Source: Arsenicibacter rosenii (GTDB taxonomy: Bacteria; Bacteroidota; Bacteroidia; Cytophagales; Spirosomataceae). From it: DNA of 64,000 nt. Where the stretch lies: the NCBI RefSeq assembly GCF_001870735.1, contig NZ_MORL01000003.1:248001-312000 (forward strand). The letters run 5' to 3'. Position 1 is the stretch's first letter. Every line of letters starts with the position of its first letter. The translations under genes and the position numbers were made by a program. Under the pieces are notes generated by a model, which ran no database searches, had not been told where the DNA came from, and was given only the letters and a program-made list of their open reading frames with translations. Shown piece after piece: positions 26,265 to 34,689 of the stretch.

Positions 26265-27578
26265 TTACTGCCCGTCTTCTGCCAGTATTTGATCAATAAT
26301 AGCCAGTGATTGCCCGAGCGATTGTTCCGGTGCGAATAAGGTATCCAGCCCGGCAACCGGTACAGACAGACCGGTAAGAACATCCTTCAGGTGACGTTTT
26401 TCGGCCACCGCCACCGCGCAGGCCTGCTCAACCAGCTCATGGGCAGCGGCTTTACCGATCTTGTCTGCCAGTGCCAGCGACACGTTTTCGGCATAAATCA
26501 GGCCGTTGGTCAGCTCCAGATTCTGCCGCATCCGGCTGGCATCTACTTCGAGATGCGTCAAAAGGTCAAGGGCTTTTTCTACGGCACCGGCGGTCAGTTG
26601 CATGATGTCGGTCAGGGTTTCCCATTCCGCATGCCATCCTCCTGCCGACCGTTCGTGTTCCTGGAGCATCGTCGCATAGAGCGTACTGATCAGGCCGGGT
26701 ACCCGTGTGGCGTTGGCCAGTATCGCCGCCGACGTGACCGGGTTACGCTTGTGGGGCATGGTACTCGACCCGCCCTTTCCGGCGGCTTTCCCTTCCAGCA
26801 CTTCCGCCACCTCGGTCTGCATCAGCAAGGACACATCTTTGGCTATTTTGCCCAGCGTTCCCGTCAGCAAGCCCAGTGACGCACCAAACGTTACCAGCCC
26901 TTCCCGCTGTGTATGCCAGGGGGTAGCCGCCGACAGGTCAAGTACTTCGGCCAGCAAGGCCACAACCTCCACCGTAATATGTTCGTTACGACTGCCGACG
27001 GCCCCGCCTGCCTGCACCTGCACTATCCGCCTGCCCTCCTGCCCGATCTGTTGCCGGCTCTTCCGGACAGCGGCGAGCCAATACGCCGTTTTCAGACCAA
27101 AGGTGATCGGTTTTGCCTGTTGCAACAGTGTCCGTCCAACCATAACCGTCTGGCGGTGAGTATGGGTCAAGCCTGTCAGTAGCTGTTCGATCCGGGCAAG
27201 CTGAGGCAGCAGCCAATGCAGATAATCGCGGATTTGGAGCACCGTCGCCGTATCAACCACATCCTGACTGGTAGCGCCGAGGTGGACAAAATGCGCCGCC
27301 GTTTCATCTCTCTGGCGCACCAGTCCGGTCAGTTGTTTTACCATCGGAATCGCCGCATTCCCGCCCAGGGCCGTTTCCTGCCGTAATCTGTCAATATCCA
27401 GTTCCTGCACCGAACAAGCTGCGGCAATCGTCTGCGCGGCCGGGTCCGGTATACGGCCGGCGCGGCTCTGGGCTTGTGCCAACGCCGCTTCAAAAGCCAG
27501 CATACGGCTGAGCTGCTGTTCATCGCTCAGGATACGCTGTGCGGCTTCGCTGTAAAACAGATTGGTGTACAGGCTCAT
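26265..27578 (-). CDS. pcaB: 3-carboxy-cis,cis-muconate cycloisomerase
   Basis: A fumarase/aspartase superfamily enzyme of 437 residues that lactonises 3-carboxymuconate to 4-carboxymuconolactone. The superfamily signature GSSTMPHKRNP is at residues 270-280; LGATSQDVVDT near residue 100 is also conserved. Operon position between pcaG and pcaL settles the identity against other lyases. Confidence 0.93.
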   Translation of the reverse strand: MSLYTNLFYSEAAQRILSDEQQLSRMLAFEAALAQAQSRAGRIPDPAAQTIAAACSVQELDIDRLRQETALGGNAAIPMVKQLTGLVRQRDETAAHFVHLGATSQDVVDTATVLQIRDYLHWLLPQLARIEQLLTGLTHTHRQTVMVGRTLLQQAKPITFGLKTAYWLAAVRKSRQQIGQEGRRIVQVQAGGAVGSRNEHITVEVVALLAEVLDLSAATPWHTQREGLVTFGASLGLLTGTLGKIAKDVSLLMQTEVAEVLEGKAAGKGGSSTMPHKRNPVTSAAILANATRVPGLISTLYATMLQEHERSAGGWHAEWETLTDIMQLTAGAVEKALDLLTHLEVDASRMRQNLELTNGLIYAENVSLALADKIGKAAAHELVEQACAVAVAEKRHLKDVLTGLSVPVAGLDTLFAPEQSLGQSLAIIDQILAEDGQ

Positions 27579-27614
27579 GGTTTTCGGTTTAGCGGAAGAT
27601 GGTTTTTCCCGTTG

Positions 27615-28133
27615 TCAAATGTCAAAAAAGACCGTTTCGTATTCCCCTTGCATGTGAATATCAAACACATAGCCACCGCCGGTCTGCCGGGCTATCAACG
27701 TTGAACGACGTTCGGCCGGTACCTGGTTCAGGACCGTATCCTGAGCATTCGCGGCGGCTTCGTCTGAAAAATAAAGCCGCGTGTACGCGTGTATCAACTG
27801 CCCGCGCATGAATACGATCACGCTCAGGTGCGGAGCCTGCCCGTCGACCGACCCAGGCTTTACGGTATGAAACACAAACCGGTTCTGCGCATCTGTACCC
27901 GTACCAAAGCGGCCAAAGCGCCGGTTATACGCATCCCAGACTTCAATCATAGCGTCCGGAATCAGGTTGCCGTTTCCGTCGTATACCTGCCCGGAAATGG
28001 TAATGGCCTCCGGCTCGTCCAGCGGATTAACCAGCTGATTGCCAACGAGGCTTTTAAAATCATACAGGTATTGTTCGGGTGTCAGGCCATAGGCAAAATA
28101 AGGGCCAACCGTTTGAGAGGGAGTTTGTAACAT
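27615..28133 (-). CDS. pcaG: Protocatechuate 3,4-dioxygenase alpha subunit
   Basis: A 172-residue intradiol dioxygenase-fold protein. TPSQTVGPYF at the N-terminus is the standard PcaG opening, and ISGQVYDGNGNLIPDAMIEVWDA is the common intradiol core. It lacks the iron ligands, which the PcaH subunit supplies. It starts 18 bases after pcaH. Confidence 0.93.
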   Translation of the reverse strand: MLQTPSQTVGPYFAYGLTPEQYLYDFKSLVGNQLVNPLDEPEAITISGQVYDGNGNLIPDAMIEVWDAYNRRFGRFGTGTDAQNRFVFHTVKPGSVDGQAPHLSVIVFMRGQLIHAYTRLYFSDEAAANAQDTVLNQVPAERRSTLIARQTGGGYVFDIHMQGEYETVFFDI

Positions 28134-28151
28134 TGTCGGATCGGGTTCAGG

Positions 28152-28859
28152 TTAAACAGTCTCAAACGGAGTTGCCTTTTGGCCGCGCAGGACAAAATCA
28201 AACCGGTAGCCAAGCGCAAAATCCGGCTCAGTAATCCCCAAGTCAAAGCCGGAAATCAGCAGGTCACGTCCTTTGGGCGGTACGCCCAGAAAAATCGGAT
28301 CGTATTGCAGCAGCGGATCGCCCGGAAAGTACATCTGCGTCACCAGGCGGGTAGTGATGTTAGGCCCGAACAGGGAAAAATGGATGTGATTCGGCCGCCA
28401 GGCATTGTAGTGATTCCCCCACGGATAGGCCCCGGGCTTGATAGTGTAAAACTTGTAATAGCCATTGGCATCGGTCATGACGCGGCCTGTGCCCAGAAAA
28501 TTCGGGTCCAGGGGGGCGTCGTGCTGATCAACTTTATGGACATAGCGGCCGGCCGCATTCGCCTGCCAGATTTCAACCAGCGTATTCGGAATGGTCCGGC
28601 CGTTTTCGTCATACACATACCCGTGTACCACAATGCGTTCGCCCAGGGGTTCGCCGTTTTTTCTCGCATTTTTAGTCAGATCGTGATCGAGTGCCCCGAG
28701 GTGAATATCGCCGAAGACCGGCCCCGTCAGTTCCGACAAACTGTGTTTGATTACTACCAACGGTTTAGACGGTGCCCGCAAGACCGTCGATTTATAGTCG
28801 GGCGAAAGATACGGCGGATGTACGTCGCGGTCGAATGCATTATATACAAGCTGGCTCAT
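28152..28859 (-). CDS. pcaH: Protocatechuate 3,4-dioxygenase beta subunit
   Basis: Catalytic subunit of the Fe(III) intradiol dioxygenase that cleaves protocatechuate to 3-carboxy-cis,cis-muconate. All four iron ligands can be placed: Tyr106 (GRYVHK), Tyr145 (GAYPWG), His158 and His160 (NHIHFS). 235 residues, normal length. First gene of the pca run, transcribed away from the AraC regulator. Confidence 0.94.
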   Translation of the reverse strand: MSQLVYNAFDRDVHPPYLSPDYKSTVLRAPSKPLVVIKHSLSELTGPVFGDIHLGALDHDLTKNARKNGEPLGERIVVHGYVYDENGRTIPNTLVEIWQANAAGRYVHKVDQHDAPLDPNFLGTGRVMTDANGYYKFYTIKPGAYPWGNHYNAWRPNHIHFSLFGPNITTRLVTQMYFPGDPLLQYDPIFLGVPPKGRDLLISGFDLGITEPDFALGYRFDFVLRGQKATPFETV

Positions 28860-28860
28860 G

Positions 28861-28901
28861 GCAGGTGTACGGGTTAACAGGCATGTTTACCTGCAAAGCT
28901 A
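28861..28901 (-). promoter_or_regulatory. Candidate pca operon promoter and operator
   Basis: Minus-strand TAGCTTTG at 28894-28901 matches TAnnTTTG exactly, 35 bases before the pcaH start. GCAGGT (28861-28866) and ACCTGC (28889-28894) form an inverted repeat across the expected transcription start; it could be an AraC-type or other operator. The -33 region is only a T-run. Confidence 0.5.
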
Positions 28902-28943
28902 TGAGCGCGGTCATAAAAAATCCTGGATAAACCAAAATTAAAC

Positions 28944-29882
28944 TTGTACAAACCGAACATTACGAAGAAATTAACGCCGGTTTTTATCCTTTTCGAACAT
29001 CCGGTGCAACTACTCAAAAACTTTGAAGGCCTTTACGGTGACCAGCAACATCCTTTTGCAGACGGGTTTATTCATCATGAGCTGCTGGAGGTTCGCAGCC
29101 GGTTATACGACTGGGACATTGACGAGCACCTGCATACCGATCTGGTGCAGGTATTTCTGTTCCGTTCCGGAAGCGGTGTTTTGTTTTCGGAACGCCGCCG
29201 GCTTGAGCTGATTTCTCCCTGCGTAGTGCTGATTCCGGCCAACACCCTGCATGGTTTTTCCTTTCCGGCCAACATGGTTGGGGAGGTGTTTACCATCCGT
29301 GAGCAGATGCTGGACATGTTGTTTAAAAGCCTGCCACACATCTTACTGGCCTTGAACCGGTTTAAACTATTCCGCTTTCTGCCGGACGATCCGGGGGTAT
29401 CAACGCTGCATCAACTGAAAGAGCAGTTGTGTGACGAGCTGACCCATGACCGTGCCGAGAAAAACACCTGTCTGCAACTCTTACTTCAGCAGTTCTGGCT
29501 GTGTCTGTACCGGATGAGTCTGGAACTGGATATGCCTTTGCCCAAATCAGACAACCGGACACTGGCGTATTTTCAGGCGTTTCAGAAAGCCGTCCGCCTG
29601 TCGGTCAATGAGGTCAGGTCCGTACAGGACTATGCCGCCGGGCTAAACATCACCACGGTTCATCTGAATCGTATCTGCCAGGCACTGGTCCGGAAATCAG
29701 CCTTGCAGGTCATCCACGGCTTTGTCATCGACGAAGCCCGTAAGTACCTCACTCATACGACTTACTCCCTGTCCGAAATCTCGTATTTCCTGAACTTTAA
29801 GGATCCGGCCTACTTCTCGCGGCTATTCAAGAAGGAAACCGGTATGTCGCCGGGCGCCTATCGCAAACAAATAAAAAAATGA
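28944..29882 (+). CDS. AraC family regulator of the pca/pob genes
   Basis: A 312-residue protein: N-terminal cupin-like effector domain (EVRSRLYDWDIDEHLHTDLV, LIPANTLHGFSFP) and a C-terminal double helix-turn-helix (residues ~205-310: YAAGLNITTVHLNRICQAL, ISYFLNFKDPAYFSRLFKKE). Divergent from pcaH with an 84-base shared spacer, so it likely senses 4-hydroxybenzoate or protocatechuate as PobR/PcaR-type AraC proteins do; effector inferred. Start TTG at 28944 is uncertain. Confidence 0.87.
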   Translation: MYKPNITKKLTPVFILFEHPVQLLKNFEGLYGDQQHPFADGFIHHELLEVRSRLYDWDIDEHLHTDLVQVFLFRSGSGVLFSERRRLELISPCVVLIPANTLHGFSFPANMVGEVFTIREQMLDMLFKSLPHILLALNRFKLFRFLPDDPGVSTLHQLKEQLCDELTHDRAEKNTCLQLLLQQFWLCLYRMSLELDMPLPKSDNRTLAYFQAFQKAVRLSVNEVRSVQDYAAGLNITTVHLNRICQALVRKSALQVIHGFVIDEARKYLTHTTYSLSEISYFLNFKDPAYFSRLFKKETGMSPGAYRKQIKK

Positions 29883-29894
29883 TACTTTTATCCC

Positions 29895-30794
29895 ATGAAG
29901 CGGGATGACAGTTTGTGGAAAGCAATTTTAGAGGATGTCTTTGATGATTTCCTGCGCTTCTTTATAGCAGAAGCAGACAGTTTGTTTGCGATGGATAAAG
30001 GTTTTGAGTTTCTGGATAAAGAACTGGAACAGCTCTTTCCTACAAACCCGGATGATTTGGCTCCTCGTTATGTGGACAAATTAGTCAGGGTATTTCTACA
30101 GACCGGAGGGGAGCAATGGATACTTATACACATTGAAGTACAGGGAAATTCAGACCCAACCTTTGCCAGCCGCATGTTTCATTACTATTCACGCATCAAC
30201 GACAAATACAACCACCCGATTGCAGCCTTTGCCATTCTGACGGATGGCAACAAGCTGTTTAAACCGACGCAATATAAACAGCAGTGTCTGGGTACCACAT
30301 TACAGTATACCTTCAATTCGTATAAAGTACTGGAGCAGGATCCGGTTAAGCTTGCAGAAAGTAACAACCCGTTTGCGCAGGTTATTCTAACAGCATGGAC
30401 AGCCATACACCACAAACGCCGCAAAACAGATGCTCTTTTAGAGGAAAAAATCTCACTGGCCAAACATTTACTGGGAAAGCAATATGCAAAACCTAAAATT
30501 CGGGCGTTGATGAATTTCCTGAAGCTGTACGTACGTTTTGGAGATACTATAAAAGACCGTATTTTTGAAGAAAGACTAGACCAACTAACGAATCAACTGC
30601 CACAAACCATGGGAATTGAAGAATTTGTCATAGCCCGCGCTCATCAGCAAGGCCTTGCTGAAGGGGAAAAGAAAGCCCTCGACTTAATGATTCGTGCCCT
30701 GATCCGTGAAACCGATTTTAGTGATGACAAAATAGCCGGTATGGCAGGTGTCCCTGTAGAGCGGGTCGCCAGGTTGCGAAAAAAGCGTTCCTGA
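29895..30794 (+). CDS. Rpn/PD-(D/E)XK nuclease family protein
   Basis: A 299-residue protein of the Rpn (recombination-promoting nuclease, transposase_31-like) group. The nuclease core is at residues ~45-100: YVDKLVRVF with the first acidic residue and WILIHIEVQGN with the E-x-Q pair, followed by FASRMFHYYSRI. The C-terminal ~70 residues are helical and end in a basic RLRKKRS. These stand-alone nucleases occur in many copies in host genomes and have been linked to RecA-independent DNA transfer and phage defence. AT-richer than neighbours. Confidence 0.82.
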   Translation: MKRDDSLWKAILEDVFDDFLRFFIAEADSLFAMDKGFEFLDKELEQLFPTNPDDLAPRYVDKLVRVFLQTGGEQWILIHIEVQGNSDPTFASRMFHYYSRINDKYNHPIAAFAILTDGNKLFKPTQYKQQCLGTTLQYTFNSYKVLEQDPVKLAESNNPFAQVILTAWTAIHHKRRKTDALLEEKISLAKHLLGKQYAKPKIRALMNFLKLYVRFGDTIKDRIFEERLDQLTNQLPQTMGIEEFVIARAHQQGLAEGEKKALDLMIRALIRETDFSDDKIAGMAGVPVERVARLRKKRS

Positions 30795-30842
30795 TTTCCA
30801 ACCCCTTGCAGTGGTGTTGGGTCCTCTTAAAAAACTCAACCC

Positions 30843-31682
30843 ATGCGTCTCTCTACCCTCCCTTTTCTGCTCCTTATTTTTTTAGCCGGCTGTACCGGCC
30901 AGGATAGTCTGCAACCGGCTACGACCGGATTAGTGCCGTCAAAACACTTTGATCCTGTATCTACCCTCGCCGACCTGCCGACCAGCTATGAACCCGTTCA
31001 GAGCGGTGCGGCTTTATCGGGGCGTTTAAAGACAGAATACAACGCCGGACAGCTATCCAGCGAATGGCGGTACCACCCGAACGGGCAGCTGGCAGAATTC
31101 CGTATGTACCGGAACGGCGAGGTGCAGACCGCCACGCAATACCGCTACACGGCCGACAACCGGCTGCGGTATGTGCAGACATTTACCAACGACTGTATGT
31201 ACCGCAGTACGTCGACTTGCTCCGGCCCCGTACGCTGGAATACCTACGATGAGATCGAAACAACCGGCGAGGGGAAAATCAGCAGCCGGAAAACCTATCT
31301 GTTGCAGAATAATTTGTGGGAGCTACGTTCGGTTACCGACTATGTGTACGACAACCGGCAACGGCTCAGCGCCGCAAAGATCTATGATGGCTCGAAGCAG
31401 TTAAGTTCAACGCAGGAGCTAACGTACGACAGTAATAACAACATCACGGCTATTAAAGAGACGCGGCCCAATGCTGCTGCCGGCCAAACGGTACAGGTTC
31501 TTAACTATCAATATGCTGCTGTAAAGAACCCTTATACAGGCCTCAGCCATTACATATCTGCTTTCTTCCTGAGCCCTTATTTGCAGGAAAGCGCCCCTCC
31601 GGCAACCTATAAGCTGAACGCCGGGGCCTATCCGACCCAGATCAGGACCGACAACACAAACACGACGCTGGAGTATTATTGA
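30843..31682 (+). CDS. Lipoprotein with YD/MORN-like repeats
   Basis: A 279-residue lipoprotein with signal and lipobox LAGC (Cys16-17). The body carries repeated (Y/W)xYxxNGQLxxxxxY strands (YHPNGQLAEFRMYRNGEV, YTADNRLRYVQTF, YVYDNRQRLSAAKIYDGSK), as in toxin-antitoxin MORN-like or YD-type surface proteins. No enzyme motif. Function unknown. Confidence 0.72.
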   Translation: MRLSTLPFLLLIFLAGCTGQDSLQPATTGLVPSKHFDPVSTLADLPTSYEPVQSGAALSGRLKTEYNAGQLSSEWRYHPNGQLAEFRMYRNGEVQTATQYRYTADNRLRYVQTFTNDCMYRSTSTCSGPVRWNTYDEIETTGEGKISSRKTYLLQNNLWELRSVTDYVYDNRQRLSAAKIYDGSKQLSSTQELTYDSNNNITAIKETRPNAAAGQTVQVLNYQYAAVKNPYTGLSHYISAFFLSPYLQESAPPATYKLNAGAYPTQIRTDNTNTTLEYY

Positions 31683-31706
31683 TTGCCCGGCATGCAGGCG
31701 TAACAT

Positions 31707-31898
31707 TTGGATAAAACACGAAATAATCTATTAAAACAAGGCTTCATTCCGGCCTTATCAGCAAGTGCAGCCAACTATTCTTTGGTTGCCGGTAAAGACC
31801 GAATTGTCTATGGTACCCCTAAACAGCTGTCGTCCCTTGTTTATTGGAACTATGAATCAGGTGCTAAAGAGCCAGCCAAAGGCTTTATAAAACCTTGA
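31707..31898 (+). CDS. Doubtful small ORF
   Basis: A 63-residue frame with a TTG start and no recognised family; its C-terminus is basic and AT-rich. It fills a spacer between two secreted protein genes and could be a remnant. Weak support. Confidence 0.22.
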   Translation: MDKTRNNLLKQGFIPALSASAANYSLVAGKDRIVYGTPKQLSSLVYWNYESGAKEPAKGFIKP

Positions 31899-31964
31899 TT
31901 TATGGGCTGAATGCCTATCGTAAGTGGTTTGTACTTTTGTGCTGTCAACAACTCAACATGACTC

Positions 31965-32387
31965 ATGAGTACGCAAACCGCTAAAACCAAGGCATTCCTT
32001 TTTGCACTTCTGTTTGGTTTCGGCTTAATTGCCCGGGCACAATCGGCTCCGGAAAACGTGCAGATGGCGGTCTTTCCCGCGCGGGAACCCCTGACATTCT
32101 GGCTGATTATCGACAAGCCTGAAACAGAAAAAAATGCCCGTATTGAGCTGGTTAACGACAGCAAGCAGCGCCTGTACATCGGTATGCTATCGAAGAAAAA
32201 GCAGCAAATTTCCCAGTTGTTCAACCTGAGCGACGTAAATGACGGCGTGTATACGTTACGCATTGTGACCCAGTCGGGCACGTACGAAAAATCAGTTACG
32301 GTGAAAACACCGGCCCCGGTTCCGCAACAAACACAGCGAACCATCACGTTTGATCAGCCAATCAAAGTCGCCTACAACGCAGAATAA
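31965..32387 (+). CDS. Small secreted protein, sorting-domain-like fold
   Basis: A 140-residue exported protein (signal peptide up to ARAQ, residue ~26). The segment DVNDGVYTLRIVTQSGTYEKSVTV resembles the beta-sandwich end of type IX secretion sorting domains, but here it sits mid-protein and is followed by a Pro/Gln-rich tail. Not enough to claim T9SS export. Confidence 0.6.
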   Translation: MSTQTAKTKAFLFALLFGFGLIARAQSAPENVQMAVFPAREPLTFWLIIDKPETEKNARIELVNDSKQRLYIGMLSKKKQQISQLFNLSDVNDGVYTLRIVTQSGTYEKSVTVKTPAPVPQQTQRTITFDQPIKVAYNAE

Positions 32388-32575
32388 GTATAGCCCGTTA
32401 CTACCTGAGCCCTGTACCGGTCTGAAACCCGTACAGGGCTTTTACTATTTATCCGGATCAGTTTGACAGATCAGGTCTGCGGATTCACAGGGAGATTTTA
32501 CCGGTTCAACGGGTTGATGACTGGCAATCCGGTAAGAGGTGCTCAATTTTGGTCTGTAAACAACACAACAGACCG

Positions 32576-33889
32576 ATGAACAAGTTTTCTCTGCTTACCC
32601 TTGGCGCGCTGATAACCGCCGCGAGCCTTTCCTGTCAGAAAACCACCGATGTACTAAACCCTGATGACCCGAATACAACACCCGATACACCCGCCGTTAC
32701 GGATGTAGGCACACCATCGGGCGAACTGGCCACCGCCACCATCGGGCCGGCCGGTGGTACGATCCTTTCTGCCGATTCGACCGTACGGATCACGATCCCG
32801 GCCGGTGCCCTGACGACCAATCAGGCGGTTTCGGTACAAGAACTCGATAAAAACAACTGCCCCGGCGGTACGGGAGCTGCTTTCCGGCTACTTCCGCACG
32901 GACTAACCTTTGCGAAGCCGGCCACCATCAGCTTCCGGTATCAGGATGCTGAGACCGACGGCTCGGCCCCGGAACTGCTGCGTATTGCTTATCAGACCAA
33001 TGACCGCACCTGGATGGCAACCGCCCATAACAGCCTCGACACAACCGCACACACGATCAAGGTGCAGACAACCCACTTCAGCGACTGGGCAATGCTGCAA
33101 ACGGCCTATATCGATCCGGCTCAGGCAGCTATTGACCCCAGCCAATCCGTCGATATCAACGCCTATGCCGATATCAGTGAAAATGACAAAGAGGTGTTAT
33201 TAAAAGGAATGGATCAAATCGACAGCAAATACGTTGATCAGTGGTCAATACAAGGCGAAGGTAAGTTGTCGAAAAATTTGGGGACCCGAATCACCTACAC
33301 GGCTCCGGACCGGGTTCCGGACGTAAATCCGGCCATCGTGAGTCTGCGCCTGAAATCCGGCGAGAAAACGATTACCCTTAAAGCAAGAATATTCATCATG
33401 CCGGAAGGACTCATTTTCCGCATCAACAAAGGTCCTTGGATTTACACCACTTCGCCCCTGGGGTTGAGCCGGATTCAGCATGGTACCGGTTATTTTCACA
33501 TGGTTCAGACGGGAGTAACCATGCAGGGATTATCGGCAACGGTTTCGCTGAACTGGCCCGGCAACCTTAAAAACAGGTTTAACACGTCCTATATCTTGCC
33601 GTGGCAACTCGAAAATAGTTCTAATGAGCTTCAGATTCCGATGATCACGCTGAGTACTAACCCAAAGGGCCAGCCGCTTTACACCTTCTATTATGAACAG
33701 AACAAAGCGCTCCACCCAAGCCCCGGTAATCTGACGATTCTCTATAACGGAGGCAGTGTCGGGGATAAAGTGTATGGAACGTTCTACCTAAAGAAGGCAG
33801 GAATTATCGAGTATAGCGGCGGTACCGACCCTATGTTTGACGGAGTTGCCGAAATTGAGGGTAAATTCAGGTTTAAAATTGCCCGGTAA
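32576..33889 (+). CDS. Surface lipoprotein with ZU5-like domain
   Basis: A 437-residue lipoprotein (signal plus lipobox SLSC, then an Asp/Pro/Thr-rich linker). Residues ~55-180 match the ZU5-like pattern: ATIGPAGGTILSADSTVRIT, IPAGAL, LLPHGLTFAKPATISFRY and a closing HFSDWAML. The C-terminal half is a beta-rich domain of unknown type. ATG 32576 is preferred over 32549 because it gives a clean lipoprotein signal. Confidence 0.72.
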   Translation: MNKFSLLTLGALITAASLSCQKTTDVLNPDDPNTTPDTPAVTDVGTPSGELATATIGPAGGTILSADSTVRITIPAGALTTNQAVSVQELDKNNCPGGTGAAFRLLPHGLTFAKPATISFRYQDAETDGSAPELLRIAYQTNDRTWMATAHNSLDTTAHTIKVQTTHFSDWAMLQTAYIDPAQAAIDPSQSVDINAYADISENDKEVLLKGMDQIDSKYVDQWSIQGEGKLSKNLGTRITYTAPDRVPDVNPAIVSLRLKSGEKTITLKARIFIMPEGLIFRINKGPWIYTTSPLGLSRIQHGTGYFHMVQTGVTMQGLSATVSLNWPGNLKNRFNTSYILPWQLENSSNELQIPMITLSTNPKGQPLYTFYYEQNKALHPSPGNLTILYNGGSVGDKVYGTFYLKKAGIIEYSGGTDPMFDGVAEIEGKFRFKIAR

Positions 33890-33895
33890 TTTTTG

Positions 33896-33934
33896 CAAAG
33901 CGGTCTGCGCCGGTTGATGGCGCAGACCGCTTTG
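33896..33934. terminator. Bidirectional terminator, 16-bp stem
   Basis: CAAAGCGGTCTGCGCC, seven-base loop and exact complement, between two convergent genes; short T-runs on both sides. Confidence 0.8.
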
Positions 33935-33955
33935 TTTATCCGGATACGGTATTGC

Positions 33956-34519
33956 TTATTTTTTATAATGCAGTACCACAATGCCGCACGCAAACGGCGT
34001 GGCCTTCACCAGCGTCAGGGGTTGTTTACTGTCAAGCAGGTTGAAAATCGGCAACCCCTGCCCGATGGCCACGGGATTTACGAACAGATGAAACGCATCA
34101 ATCAGCCCTGCCTTGATCAGCGACGCGACAAACGATGACCCGCCATAGGCAATGATATCACCGCCGTCCTGCTGCTTCAGGGCCGTGATCTCGTCTGTCA
34201 GATCACCGGTGGCGACCACCGTATTCGCCCAGTCCGGCGAAGGGGGCGTTTGCGAGAAGACGACTTTAGGCGTGTTGGTAAAAAATTCACCGGCAGACTT
34301 CTCAGGGCTTTCCGGATCGGCCGCAATGCCCGCCCAGTGTGGAATAAAGCCATCTGCCAGTTTTCGGCCCAGCACAATGGTATCGACCGGTGCAATCAGG
34401 TTGGTCACGTAGTCGACCACCTCCTGATCCCAGGCAAAGGTCATCCAGTCCATTTCGCCGTTCGGTCCGCCGATAAACCCGTCGACGGTCATCTGTACCT
34501 GTAATTTCAGTGTTCGCAT
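33956..34519 (-). CDS. Dihydrofolate reductase/RibD C-terminal family protein
   Basis: A 187-residue protein of the RibD_C (DHFR-like) family often called YwjB/YyaP type: LQVQMTVDGFIGGPNGEMDW, DTIVLGRKLADGF and IIAYGGSSFVASLIKAGLID. Likely NADPH-dependent reductase of unknown substrate; true folate activity is not implied. Single-gene unit on the minus strand. Confidence 0.87.
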   Translation of the reverse strand: MRTLKLQVQMTVDGFIGGPNGEMDWMTFAWDQEVVDYVTNLIAPVDTIVLGRKLADGFIPHWAGIAADPESPEKSAGEFFTNTPKVVFSQTPPSPDWANTVVATGDLTDEITALKQQDGGDIIAYGGSSFVASLIKAGLIDAFHLFVNPVAIGQGLPIFNLLDSKQPLTLVKATPFACGIVVLHYKK

Positions 34520-34689
34520 TGTTGTTTAGTTTTTGACAAATATCCGCCGAAATCGTGACAGTTGACAGGGGTAAAAACGACAGAAAACGGGGTAATTGCG
34601 GCAGAGCGTAACGATGTAACGGGTAAATATCCGCCCCCCCGGCTTTATTGAATGATGGTTCAGTATACTTACGCTGAGCTCAATACACA

